NCBI RefSeq assembly: GCF_010093305.1 | Contig: NZ_PDWS01000017.1 | Location: forward strand, 33,315-97,314 | DNA length: 64,000 bases | Source of the DNA: Pseudoxanthomonas sacheonensis | Lineage (GTDB): Bacteria; Pseudomonadota; Gammaproteobacteria; Xanthomonadales; Xanthomonadaceae | Direction: 5' to 3' | Part shown: piece by piece, positions 38,682 through 50,538 of the stretch | How positions within the stretch are numbered: the first letter of the stretch is position 1 | Layout: each line of letters starts with the position of its first letter | The notes under the pieces: generated by a model | What the model was told of the DNA's origin: nothing | What the model saw: the letters and a program-made list of their open reading frames with translations, nothing else | Database searches by the model: none | Position numbers and translations under genes: made by a program

Positions 38682-40661
38682 GTGAAGCAACGCCACCTTC
38701 TGCTCGCGCTCGCCATCGGCGCCAGCGCGATTTCGCTCTCCGCCTGCAAGAAGCAACCTGCCGAACCGGCCGCGCCGGCGGCTCCGGCCGCAGCCAAGGG
38801 CGAAACGGCCGACGAATTCATCGCCCGGGTGAACGACGAATACCGCAAGTCCTACCCCGAGATTTCCTCGGCGCAATGGCTGTCTTCCACCTACATCAAC
38901 GACGACACCCAGATGCTGGCCGCCAAGGCCAACGAGCGCTACCTGACCCAGCTCAACGGCTGGATCGAACAGGCCAGGAAGTTCGAAGGCCAGAAGATGT
39001 CCCCGGAAACCGCGCGCGCCATCCAACTGCTGAAACTGATGACCGCCATGCCCGCGCCCAAGGATCCGGCCAAGCTGGCCGAGCTGACCCAGATCGCCAC
39101 CAGGATGGAGGGCATGTACGGCTCGGGCACCTATTGCACCGGTGAAGGCGATGCCAAGCAGTGCCGGCAGCTGGGCGAACTGGAAGACGTGCTGCGCAGC
39201 AGCCGCGACTACGACAAGCAGCTGGACGCCTGGCAGGGCTGGCACACCATCGCCCAGCCGATGCGCAAGGACTACACGCGCTTCACCGAACTGGTCAACG
39301 AAGGCGCCAAGGAAATGGGCTTCGCCGATACCGGCGAAATGTGGCGCAGCGGCTACGACATGACGCCGGTCGAAATCGCCGCCGAGACCGACCGCCTGTG
39401 GGGACAGGTCAAACCGCTGTACGAGCAGCTGCACTGCTACACGCGCACCAAGCTGCAGGCGCAGTACGGCGACGACAAGGGCCAGGTCAACGGCCTGCTG
39501 CCGGCGCATCTGATGGGCAACATGTGGCAACAGGACTGGGGCAATCTGTGGGACATGCTTGAGCCCTACAAGGACGCCGGCAGCCTGGACATCACCGGCG
39601 CGCTGGAAAAGGAATACCAGGCCGACTACGCGCGCGAACTGGCCAAGGCCGGCGCCGCCCCTTCCACCGACAAGCAGTTCGCCGCCGAACGCGCCGCGCA
39701 GCTGGACGTGGCCAAGCAGATGACCGAGCGCGCGCAGGATTTCTACACCTCGCTGGGCATGCCCAAGCTGCCGGAGAGCTACTGGGCCAAGACCCAGTTC
39801 ATCAAGCCGCTGGACCGCGACGTGGTCTGCCACGCCAGCGCCTGGGACATGAACCTGTCCGGCGACGTGCGCACCAAGATGTGCATCAAGCCCAACGAGG
39901 AAGATTTCACCACCATCTACCACGAGCTGGGCCACGTGTATTACTACCTGGCCTACAACAAGCGCCCGCCGCTGTTCCAGAGCGGCGCCAACGACGGCTT
40001 CCACGAAGCGATCGGCGACACCATGGTGCTGGCGATGACGCCCAAGTACCTCAATTCCATCGGCATGGTCGGCACCCCGCAGCAAGGCAACGAGGCGCTG
40101 ATCAATTCGCAGATGCGCATGGCCCTGGCCAAGGTGTCGTTCCTGCCGTTCGGCCTGATGATCGACCGCTGGCGCTGGGGCGTGTTCGACGGCTCCATCA
40201 AACCCGACCACTACAACCAGGCCTGGTGGGATCTGAAGGCCAAGTACCAGGGCGTGGCGCCGGTGACGCCGCGCGGCGAGGATTTCTTCGACCCCGGCGC
40301 CAAGTACCACGTGCCGGGCAACACCCCGTACACCCGCTATTTCCTCTCGCACATCCTGCAGTTCCAGTTCTACAAGGGCCTGTGCGACGCCTCCGGTTAC
40401 AAGGGCCCGCTGTACGAGTGCACCTTCTACGGCAACAAGGTGGCGGGCCAGAAGTTCTGGGCGATGCTGGAGAAAGGCTCCAGCCAGCCCTGGCAGGCCA
40501 CGCTGAAGGAGCTCACCGGCAGCGACAAGGCCGATGCCGCCGCGGTGCTGGAGTATTTCGGACCGCTGCAGACCTGGCTGAAGCAGCAGAACGAAGGCAA
40601 GACCTGCGGCTGGCCGGCACCGGCCGCCGCGGCGCCCAAGCCAACGCCGGGCAAGGGTTGA
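38682..40661 (+). CDS. M2-family peptidyl-dipeptidase (ACE-like), lipoprotein
   Basis: A 659-residue zinc metallopeptidase related to angiotensin-converting enzyme. The active-site pattern is YHELGHVYYYLAYNKR, with His414, Glu415 and His418, and third ligand Glu442 in FHEAIGD; the 24-residue spacing is right for M2. The N-terminus is a lipoprotein signal with lipobox LSAC after a GTG start at 38682, which has AAGGA six bases upstream. An Ala/Pro linker follows. It probably releases C-terminal dipeptides from peptides in the cell envelope. Related enzymes are known from Xanthomonas. Confidence 0.92.
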   Translation: MKQRHLLLALAIGASAISLSACKKQPAEPAAPAAPAAAKGETADEFIARVNDEYRKSYPEISSAQWLSSTYINDDTQMLAAKANERYLTQLNGWIEQARKFEGQKMSPETARAIQLLKLMTAMPAPKDPAKLAELTQIATRMEGMYGSGTYCTGEGDAKQCRQLGELEDVLRSSRDYDKQLDAWQGWHTIAQPMRKDYTRFTELVNEGAKEMGFADTGEMWRSGYDMTPVEIAAETDRLWGQVKPLYEQLHCYTRTKLQAQYGDDKGQVNGLLPAHLMGNMWQQDWGNLWDMLEPYKDAGSLDITGALEKEYQADYARELAKAGAAPSTDKQFAAERAAQLDVAKQMTERAQDFYTSLGMPKLPESYWAKTQFIKPLDRDVVCHASAWDMNLSGDVRTKMCIKPNEEDFTTIYHELGHVYYYLAYNKRPPLFQSGANDGFHEAIGDTMVLAMTPKYLNSIGMVGTPQQGNEALINSQMRMALAKVSFLPFGLMIDRWRWGVFDGSIKPDHYNQAWWDLKAKYQGVAPVTPRGEDFFDPGAKYHVPGNTPYTRYFLSHILQFQFYKGLCDASGYKGPLYECTFYGNKVAGQKFWAMLEKGSSQPWQATLKELTGSDKADAAAVLEYFGPLQTWLKQQNEGKTCGWPAPAAAAPKPTPGKG

Positions 40662-40663
40662 GC

Positions 40664-40793
40664 AGGTCGGGGCTACGCCCCCGACGCCGTCGGCCACTTC
40701 CAATCCATGCTTGTCGGGGGCGTAGCCCCGACCTACGGACCGCAGCCCGCTACATCCGGTCTATTTGCGTCGGGGGCGTAGCCCCGACCTACT
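40664..40793. repeat. Cluster of three TCGGGGCTACGCCCCCGA repeats
   Basis: Three copies of the unit in 130 bp: one forward (40664-40685) and two in reverse orientation (about 40713-40736 and 40769-40793). They lie between the M2 peptidase and the protease gene. Same family as 7016 and 15526. Confidence 0.9.
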
Positions 40794-40871
40794 GCATATG
40801 GACCGCAACTGGTAAATTTACGTACCGCGTCCTTTGTGACTCGCGATATTCCCGCTGGAAGGAACCTGCCG

Positions 40872-42455
40872 ATGAAATCGAATCTCATGCTTTCCATGCT
40901 CGCCGGTGCGCTGATTCCGGCGATGGCCATTCCATCGTCGGCCGCGTTCGCTGCGCAAAGCGTGCCCAGCGAGCCCAGCAAGACCGCTCCCCTGCTGCTG
41001 GCACCGAAGTGGCGCAACGAGGCTTTCCCCTCGCAATCGACTACTCGCCTGCAATACCGGGAAGTGGCGGTCTCACGGATACTGAAAGTCCAGCAGTACA
41101 ACCAATCCCGACACATGAAGCCCGCCCAGGTCGGCATTGGCCGCATGGCTTCCAGCGAAAGCATGGCCACGAAGCTGCCCACGCTGAAGTGGGTTTCTAT
41201 GCGCGACGGAAGTTCGGTGGCCCGCATCGAAATCGGTTCGCCGGTTGCGCTTGGCATACGCGTAGGCCTGCATATGAATGCGCTGGACCCGCGTGCGGAG
41301 CTGCGTTTCGCAGGTTCGGATGAACCTTCGCGCATCGTGTCGATGATGACCGGCGCTGAAATCCAGAAGCTCACCGATGCGCGTGGAATCTTCTGGACGC
41401 CCGGTACCGACGGCGAACGGCAGATCATCGAGCTCTACCTGCCCGCGCGCGTCTCGCGCAACTCGGTGAAAATGCAGGCGCCGGAACTTTCCCATCTGCT
41501 CACCAACAGCCGCAACGATTTCAAGATCATCGAGAAGATCGGCGAGTCGGGCAGCTGCAACGTGGATACGGCCTGCCGCGTCGCCGAGCTGGGCCCCAAC
41601 TTCGTCAGCGCCAAGAACGCCGTCGCGCACATGCTGTTCACCTATAGCACCGGCGTAAGCTACATCTGCACCGGCACGCTGCTGGCCGATACGGTGGCCG
41701 CTACCCAGATCCCGTATTTCTATTCGGCCAACCACTGCTTCGCGGGCGGTTCGGATGGAGTCCCGGCGCAGAATTTCCAGACTGTCGCCAATACCCTCAA
41801 TACGTACTGGAAATACGAAGCGACTTCATGCGGCAGCGGCATCCAGGCCGCCAAAGTGCTGCTGGCCGGCGGTTCGGACTACCTCTATTCCAACGCCAAT
41901 ACCGACGCAATGCTGCTGCGGCTCAAGAACGCCCCGCCCGCCGGCTCCGAGTTCGCCGGCTGGGACTCCGCCGTCCTGGCGCCTTCCAGCTCCATCATCG
42001 GCATCCACCATCCCAGCGGCGATGCCAAGAAGGTGTCTTTGGGACAGCAGATTTCCAGCGATTCCGAATTGATAGAAGTGGGCTGGCTGAGCGGTACCAC
42101 CGAAGGCGGAAGCAGCGGCTCGGGCCTGTTCACCACCGATCCCGGCGGTTATCGGCTGCGCGGCGGCCTGTATGGCGGCAACGCCTCTTGCGCGAACAGC
42201 GGTTCGCTCGCCAACGCATCGAATCGCGATTACTACTCGCGTTTCGATGTTGTCTTCCCGAATATCAGCCAATGGTTGTCGCCGCTGACCGGCTCACCGA
42301 TCCGCATGAACGGCACTCACCCCTTGACCCACGGCAGCGCAGCACCCATGACCGCTCCGGCAACTGCCGCATCGGCCACCGGCGCAGCGATCACGGCGCC
42401 GGTCGGCGAGGAGCCTGCGAGGCGCACGCGGCGAGAGATACAGCGGCAACGTTGA
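40872..42455 (+). CDS. Secreted trypsin-like protease, lysyl endopeptidase type
   Basis: A 527-residue secreted serine protease. The signal peptide ends near AAFA. A prodomain of roughly 200 residues follows, then a chymotrypsin-like fold with His288 in YSANHCFAG, Asp345 in ANTDAMLLRL and Ser415 in TEGGSSGSGLF. These blocks and the Cys-containing CTGTLLAD segment match lysyl endopeptidases (Achromobacter protease I type) known from Lysobacter. The C-terminus carries an Ala/Thr-rich tail after the catalytic domain, perhaps a secretion or wall-binding extension. GGAAGGAA precedes the ATG. Confidence 0.9.
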   Translation: MKSNLMLSMLAGALIPAMAIPSSAAFAAQSVPSEPSKTAPLLLAPKWRNEAFPSQSTTRLQYREVAVSRILKVQQYNQSRHMKPAQVGIGRMASSESMATKLPTLKWVSMRDGSSVARIEIGSPVALGIRVGLHMNALDPRAELRFAGSDEPSRIVSMMTGAEIQKLTDARGIFWTPGTDGERQIIELYLPARVSRNSVKMQAPELSHLLTNSRNDFKIIEKIGESGSCNVDTACRVAELGPNFVSAKNAVAHMLFTYSTGVSYICTGTLLADTVAATQIPYFYSANHCFAGGSDGVPAQNFQTVANTLNTYWKYEATSCGSGIQAAKVLLAGGSDYLYSNANTDAMLLRLKNAPPAGSEFAGWDSAVLAPSSSIIGIHHPSGDAKKVSLGQQISSDSELIEVGWLSGTTEGGSSGSGLFTTDPGGYRLRGGLYGGNASCANSGSLANASNRDYYSRFDVVFPNISQWLSPLTGSPIRMNGTHPLTHGSAAPMTAPATAASATGAAITAPVGEEPARRTRREIQRQR

Positions 42456-42530
42456 CGGCGCGCACCCGTCGGCCGCCGTTACGGCTGGCGGGCGCAGCTG
42501 TTCGATCCAGCAGCGTCGCGATCCCCCACT

Positions 42531-42917
42531 TCAGGGCTTGTAAGCGCCCAACGTCGAGGCCAGCAGCGCTTCGAATTCGTCGAATGTCTGATCTGCCGCC
42601 TGGACTTCGCCATAAGCGGCGTCCTTCAGCGCATCGGAATACTTCAAACGCACCGGCGTGCCGTGCGCCTCGTGCAATCGCGCGGCGCGCTTGATCATCG
42701 CCAGCATGTGCGCGGCGCTTTCCGAAGTGCCCGCGATCTTTCCGTCCATGCCCAGCACCCATTCGCCGTCGCGGCGCACTATGCCGGCCAGCAGTCGGCC
42801 TTGCTGGTCGCGCAACTCGGCGTGCGGTTCTATCGGCGGCCCCGCGGGCTTGCCGGCGCCCGCTTTGGCGACGTTGCGTTTCTTCGCCTCGCGCCTGGCC
42901 TTGGAGTTGATCGACAT
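42531..42917 (-). CDS. Conserved hypothetical protein
   Basis: A 128-residue soluble, basic N-terminal protein (MSINSKARREAKKRNVAKAG), with a beta-rich centre (ELRDQQGRLLAGIVRRDGEW) and a helical C-terminal half. No catalytic motif is visible and I do not recognise the family; it appears typical of this bacterial family. The start at 42917 is an ATG with a normal spacing to the flanking genes. Confidence 0.7.
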   Translation of the reverse strand: MSINSKARREAKKRNVAKAGAGKPAGPPIEPHAELRDQQGRLLAGIVRRDGEWVLGMDGKIAGTSESAAHMLAMIKRAARLHEAHGTPVRLKYSDALKDAAYGEVQAADQTFDEFEALLASTLGAYKP

Positions 42918-42973
42918 GGGTCCGTCCGCAGGAAAATGAAGGAAAAGTACGGCGACGACGATGTGAAGTTGCG

Positions 42974-44227
42974 TCAAAGCTGGTTGGGGGGTTCCACTGC
43001 GACGATCTCATCCGAGCACGCCGGCAGCCGTTTGCAGACATTGCGCTCCCAACGCCAGAACGTCCAGCCGAGCAGCGTCAGCGAGGCGCTGCCCAGCGCC
43101 AGATGGAAAGGATTGTGGCTGAGCCACGGCGACATGGCGCCGGACACCAGCGCCGCCACCACCAGGCTGGTGAAGGCCTGCAGAGAGGAAGAAGAACCGC
43201 GGTGGCGCGGATACATGTCCAGGATGGACAGCGTCAGGATGGGGAATACCAGCGCCACGCCCACGCCGGTCAGGAACAGCGGCAGCACCGCCCACGGAAT
43301 GGTGAACGGGTCGGCGAAGGCGCTGTAGGCGATGTGCATGACCGCGCCGATTCCGCCCACGGCGAATCCGATGGCGGTCAACCGGTCCCCGTGCATGCGC
43401 CCTGCCGCGCGGCCGGACAGAAAAGAACCCACCACCATGCCGCCGATGGTGGGAATGAACAGCCAGGCGAAATCGCGTTCGCCCAGATGCAGATGCTGCA
43501 TCACGAACACCGGTGCCGATGCGATGTACAGGAACATGCCGGCGAAGTTGAACGCGCCGGCCGCGGCCAGCCGCTGGAAACGCGGATTGAGGAAGATGGC
43601 GGCGTAGTCGCGCGCCAGATGGCGCGCCACCAGCGGCGCGCGCGACGTGGGCGGATTGGTTTCAGGAAACCAGAACCAGGTGGCCAGCAGCAGCACCGCA
43701 GAGAACGCGGTCAGGAACCAGAAAATCACCGGCCACTGCCCCCAACCGAGTATCCAGCCGCCGACGATGGGTGCGATGGCCGGCGCGATGCCGAACAGCA
43801 TCGATACCTGGCTCATCAGGCGCTGCGCATCGTCGCCGTGGAAAAGATCGCGGATGGCCGCGCGCCCCACGATCTGCCCTGCCCCCGCCGACAGGCCCTG
43901 CAAGGCGCGGAACAGCAGCAGCGTCGGCAGATCCTTGGCCAATGCACAGCCGGCCGATGCCAGGGTGAACACGACCATGCCGCCGATGATCACCGAACGC
44001 CGGCCGATGGCGTCGGACAACGGCCCGTGCACGATGCTCATGGCCGCATAGGCGATCAGGTAGACGCTGATGGTCTGCTGGATGGCCAGGGGCCCCACAC
44101 CGAGCTGCGCGCCCATCTGCAGGAACGCCGGAAAGATGGTGTCGATGCAGAACGGGCCCAGCATGGACAGGCCGGCCAGCAGCCAGGTGAGGCGGCGGGT
44201 GGAAGTGGATTTCCCCGGATTCATCAT
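42974..44227 (-). CDS. MFS drug-resistance transporter, Bcr/CflA type
   Basis: A 417-residue major facilitator protein with about twelve transmembrane segments. The loop 2-3 motif HGPLSDAIGRRSVIIGG and the Bcr/CflA-type FCIDTIFPAFLQMGAQLGV near the N-terminus indicate a proton-driven multidrug or chloramphenicol-type exporter. The second signature RAIRDLF-like (GRAAIRDLFHGDDAQRLMS) also fits this subfamily. I use the first of two adjacent ATG codons (44227); an in-frame start at 44257 is possible. Confidence 0.9.
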   Translation of the reverse strand: MMNPGKSTSTRRLTWLLAGLSMLGPFCIDTIFPAFLQMGAQLGVGPLAIQQTISVYLIAYAAMSIVHGPLSDAIGRRSVIIGGMVVFTLASAGCALAKDLPTLLLFRALQGLSAGAGQIVGRAAIRDLFHGDDAQRLMSQVSMLFGIAPAIAPIVGGWILGWGQWPVIFWFLTAFSAVLLLATWFWFPETNPPTSRAPLVARHLARDYAAIFLNPRFQRLAAAGAFNFAGMFLYIASAPVFVMQHLHLGERDFAWLFIPTIGGMVVGSFLSGRAAGRMHGDRLTAIGFAVGGIGAVMHIAYSAFADPFTIPWAVLPLFLTGVGVALVFPILTLSILDMYPRHRGSSSSLQAFTSLVVAALVSGAMSPWLSHNPFHLALGSASLTLLGWTFWRWERNVCKRLPACSDEIVAVEPPNQL

Positions 44228-44395
44228 GAGTCGCGCCGTAGCTGCCTCAGTGCCCAAGGATAAATCCGCCGCCGCAGAAAAAAGAGTTTTGTCATGACTT
44301 CAGGTCAGGGGTCGATTGCTCATGTTACGGCGCGGGCTGTCTGGAGTTGAAGAAATCACAGAAAACCTGCGGTCTCGCACACTTCCAGCACCATT

Positions 44396-44596
44396 CGGCC
44401 CCACCTCTCCCCTCGTGGGAGAGGTCGCTGCGCCTGCGCAGCGGGAGAGGGAGGCGGAGCCACATTGCATCACTCACGATCTTCGTTCAGCGTTCACTGA
44501 ATCGACTGTTATTGGCCCGCCAGAGCTCAGAATCCACCACTTCGCTCACCCCTCTTCCGCCCTACGGGCACCTTCTCCCACAAGGGGAGAAGGGAA
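44396..44596. repeat. Dispersed 'ctctccc...gggagag' repeat cluster
   Basis: Contains several short hairpins such as CCCTCGTGGGAGAGG and CCTTCTCCCACAAGGGGAGA, together with CGCCCTACGGGCACC, a phrase shared with the start of the window. No ORF is supported. It lies upstream of the gcvP regulatory region. Confidence 0.75.
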
Positions 44597-44622
44597 ACCG
44601 GCGACGCCCGCCAGAGAGGCTA

Positions 44623-44628
44623 TATAAT
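44623..44628 (+). promoter_or_regulatory. Candidate -10 box of gcvP
   Basis: A perfect TATAAT occurs 110-120 bp before the glycine aptamer. The -35 is weak. A start near 44636 would give a leader of about 270 nt that includes the riboswitch. Confidence 0.5.
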
Positions 44629-44739
44629 TCCCCCCGCAGCACGCAGTGGAAGAAGCGGCCCCGCCCCGTCCAGGGCATGGCCGCTGCCGAAGGCGCAACG
44701 CCCGTAATCGCTCAGGCCAGTGACCGCCGCGTGCACACA

Positions 44740-44850
44740 CTCTGGAGAGATCGGCAGAATGCCGGCGCCGAAGGGGCAAGAAGGGACCGGGGAGTAACGC
44801 TTCCCCGCCATCGCTTCCAAACTCTCAGGCAGAAGGACAGAGGGGCGCCC
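44740..44850 (+). ncRNA. Glycine riboswitch (single aptamer)
   Basis: The sequence shows the conserved elements of a glycine aptamer: CTCTGGAGAGA, GCGCCGAAGGGGCAAG and AACTCTCAGGCAGAAGGACA, closing with AGAGG. A long extra stem (GGGGA...TCCCC) sits in the middle. Only one aptamer is seen, plus a following GC hairpin. It precedes the glycine-cleavage gene gcvP and should switch it on when glycine is abundant. Confidence 0.93.
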
Positions 44851-44905
44851 CACGTGCGGCTTCGCGCGTGCAGCTCTTGACCGAGCCCTTTCGGACGTCC
44901 CCGCC

Positions 44906-47911
<3,006 letters not shown>

Positions 47912-47938
47912 AACCATTCTTCTTTTCGCACGAAAAAG

Positions 47939-47966
47939 AGACCCCGCACTGCGGGGTCTTTTTTTG
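47939..47966 (+). terminator. Rho-independent terminator of gcvP
   Basis: The stem AGACCCCGC / GCGGGGTCT with loop ACT is followed by seven T residues, about 28 bases after the gcvP stop. Confidence 0.93.
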
Positions 47967-48162
47967 GCTGTCGCTCTGCCTCCTCCCTTGCGCACGGCGC
48001 AGGGGAGGATTGAGGAGGGGTGCTTTGATTTTGATCTTGATCTTGCCTTTTCCCGGCCGCATGCAGCCATCCCCTGCGAACATGCCCAGCAATCCGACGA
48101 TCCGCTTGCTTGAAACAAGGTCTGATTTACGATGTGCTCCACCAGCAAGACAGAGTCGAGCC

Positions 48163-48513
48163 ATGAGCCGCAACCTAGACGACCTGCAAGCCGCCCAACG
48201 CGCCTTCGCCCAGGAACGGGAATGGGGGCAATTCCATACCCCTAAAAACCTCGCTTCGGCCCTTGCCGTGGAAGCGGCCGAGTTGCTGGAGCATTTCCAA
48301 TGGCTCACGGAAGAACAAAGCAGGACGTTGCCGGACGACAAGCGCGTGCAGGTCGGCGAGGAGATCGCAGACGTGCTGCTCTATCTGTTGCAGCTGTCGG
48401 ACAAGCTTCAGATCGACGTGATCGACGCCGCTTGGCGCAAGATCGGGCTCAACGCGGAGAAATATCCGGTGGATCGCTCCCGGGGCAGCATCAGGAAGTA
48501 CAACGACATCTAG
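48163..48513 (+). CDS. MazG-like nucleotide pyrophosphohydrolase
   Basis: A 116-residue all-helical protein with the metal-binding motif VEAAELLEHFQWL and VGEEIADVLLYLLQLSD (the ExxE...ExxD pattern). This fits the MazG/dCTP-pyrophosphatase (RS21-C6) class. It should hydrolyse non-canonical NTPs or dCTP to NMP and PPi. The ATG at 48163 follows a short gap with a simple GATTTT repeat. It is not in an operon with gcvP because a strong terminator separates them. Confidence 0.88.
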   Translation: MSRNLDDLQAAQRAFAQEREWGQFHTPKNLASALAVEAAELLEHFQWLTEEQSRTLPDDKRVQVGEEIADVLLYLLQLSDKLQIDVIDAAWRKIGLNAEKYPVDRSRGSIRKYNDI

Positions 48514-48545
48514 GGAACCTTCGATGCGAAGGGGGCCGCATCCGT

Positions 48546-48794
48546 CTACGGCCGGATCTTGAAGCCCGGATTTTCGTTGATGGTCCCGTCTTCCTCAAGC
48601 ACGGCGAAACGCACGCCGTCGCGGTGGAACACGACCGGGATGGGCGCCATGAACATCGGCCTGCGCACGAAGCGCAGCTTCCAATGGAATTGCTCCATCG
48701 TGTGCAGCGTTGCGAGTTGTTGCGGCGTCAGCCCTGCCTTCAACTCGGAGGTATCTTCCTGAATGATCGAACTGCGTCGCTCGCGTTCGGACAT
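48546..48794 (-). CDS. Small conserved hypothetical protein
   Basis: An 82-residue soluble protein, MSERERRSSIIQEDTSELKA..., with the strand-rich part WKLRFVRRPMFMAPIPVVFH and the acidic end LEEDGTINENPGFKIRP. No known function. A similar protein family is frequent in related genomes (recalled, not checked). Confidence 0.65.
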   Translation of the reverse strand: MSERERRSSIIQEDTSELKAGLTPQQLATLHTMEQFHWKLRFVRRPMFMAPIPVVFHRDGVRFAVLEEDGTINENPGFKIRP

Positions 48795-49013
48795 GGCCTG
48801 CTCCCTAGTACGACTACCGGATTGTGCCCAAGCTTTTTCCCGGATAGCGTGAAAAATAAGGAGTGCCGATGCGGATCGCGGCAAAGTGCGCACGTCATCA
48901 CATGCCGGCGCGGCGCAGGCGATGGGCATCGATGGGATTCCGGCCGGGAACCTGGATCCGGTCTCCGGCCGCTTTGTCCGACGGTTGGTTGCGGCGCCTT
49001 CGCCGAGCCCCGC

Positions 49014-50480
49014 TCAGTGCACCAGGGTCTGGATCGCGTGCGCGGGGATGCTCACCTGCGCCGAGTCCGAACCTACGTAGAAGTTGTAGGTTATTTCCTT
49101 CTCGGTCGGGTTCATCACCACCGTCGCCAGCTTGTTGTCCTCGTTGAGGAAGGAGGTCGCAAGCAGAGTGCTGCGGCTGCTGACTGCGCTGACGCGCCGC
49201 GCATTGGGGCGCACGAACCTGGAGAAATGGCCGATGTAGTAGTAACTGGGCGTGTAGATCAATTCGCCGGTATTGGTATCTGCGTGGATCGGCGCGAAGC
49301 ACAGGTTGCCGACGTGGTTGGGCCCGCCGGTTTCGTCGAGCAGGATGTTCCAGTCGGTCCAGCCCACCGCGCCGTTGTTGAAGTCGTTGATCATGGCGCT
49401 GCCGTAGCGTTCGGCATTGGGCCAGTACTGGTAGCGCGCGGGGTCGAACTTCTCCACCGTCGCCTCGGTCAGCAGCAGCGGCTTGTCCGGGTAGGCCTCG
49501 GCCACGGCCGCCACGTTGCGGTACATCGGCTCGAAGCCGGCCCAGGTTTCGTACCAGTGGAAGCCCATGCCCCAGGCGTATTTCGCCGCTTCCGGATCGT
49601 CGAAGATCACCCGCGCGCGGTAGGCCATCATGTCGCGGTTGTGGTCCCAGACGATGATCTTCTTGTCCTCGTAGCCGGCCTTGTGCATGGTCGGACCGAG
49701 GTGGTTCTTGAGGAAATCGCGTTCCTCCTCCGCCGTGTACAGCATCGACTCCCAGGTCTGGGTGGCCATGGGCTCGTTCTGCACGGTGATGCCCCAGATC
49801 GGAATGCCCTCCTTCTCGTAGGCGGCGATGAACTTGGTGAAGTACTTGGCCCAGGCCTCGTTGTATTCCGGCAGCAGCTTGCCGCCCTTCAGCATGTTGT
49901 TGGTGGTCTTCATGAAGGCCGGCGCGCTCCATGGACTTGCGAACAAGGTCAGCTTGCCGCCTGCCGCCGCTATGGCCTTCTTGATCAGCGGGATGCGCGC
50001 GGTGCGGTCGTGGTCGATGGAGAAAGTGGAAAGCGTCTTGTCGCCTTCCTTGATGTAGGTGTAGCTGCCGCTGCTGAAGTCGGAGCTGTGGATAGTGGTG
50101 CGCGCCAGCGTGTAGCCGATGCCGTTCTCCTTGTCGTAGTAGGCCTTGAGGAATTCGGCCTGCCGCGCTGGGTCCAGTTTGGCGAACACTTCTGCGCTGG
50201 AGTCGGTGATGGCGCCGCCGATGCCCAGCACCGATTGGTAGCGCTTGTCCGGATCCACGAAGATCGAGTTCTCCACCTCGACCAGCTTGTGCCCGGGACG
50301 CAAGGTGGCCGTCCCGCTCTTGCTCAGCCGCTGGTCCGGGCCCTGCGCGCTGGTGTAGACGACGACGGTATCGCTGTTGCTGGAGAATTTTTTCACGGGG
50401 GTTTCCGCGGCGTAACCGGAGGAGTGGGCCATGAGCGCGACCAGCGTGGCCGCTGCCGGCGGGTAAAGGAAATTCTTCAT
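49014..50480 (-). CDS. Glycoside hydrolase family 30 enzyme
   Basis: A 488-residue secreted glycosidase with signal peptide (MKNFLYPPAAATLVALMAHS, cleavage near YAA) and a (beta/alpha)8 GH30 domain. The acid/base Glu236 lies in ITVQNEPMATQ and the nucleophile Glu339 in LLLTEATVE. The IGGAITDSSAEVFAKL block and the ending LATVVMNPTEKEITYNFYVG with a small beta-domain fit glucosylceramidase-like GH30 enzymes. Likely substrates are beta-glucosides or related glycans. Confidence 0.92.
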   Translation of the reverse strand: MKNFLYPPAAATLVALMAHSSGYAAETPVKKFSSNSDTVVVYTSAQGPDQRLSKSGTATLRPGHKLVEVENSIFVDPDKRYQSVLGIGGAITDSSAEVFAKLDPARQAEFLKAYYDKENGIGYTLARTTIHSSDFSSGSYTYIKEGDKTLSTFSIDHDRTARIPLIKKAIAAAGGKLTLFASPWSAPAFMKTTNNMLKGGKLLPEYNEAWAKYFTKFIAAYEKEGIPIWGITVQNEPMATQTWESMLYTAEEERDFLKNHLGPTMHKAGYEDKKIIVWDHNRDMMAYRARVIFDDPEAAKYAWGMGFHWYETWAGFEPMYRNVAAVAEAYPDKPLLLTEATVEKFDPARYQYWPNAERYGSAMINDFNNGAVGWTDWNILLDETGGPNHVGNLCFAPIHADTNTGELIYTPSYYYIGHFSRFVRPNARRVSAVSSRSTLLATSFLNEDNKLATVVMNPTEKEITYNFYVGSDSAQVSIPAHAIQTLVH

Positions 50481-50538
50481 CGATTGCCTCGTGGTCGGAT
50501 GGTCATATGCGCAGGGCCGGCGGGCGCCAGCGTGGATG

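Noticed and set aside
44850..44905. Second glycine aptamer
   Set aside because: A GC hairpin is present, but the conserved aptamer core is not repeated.
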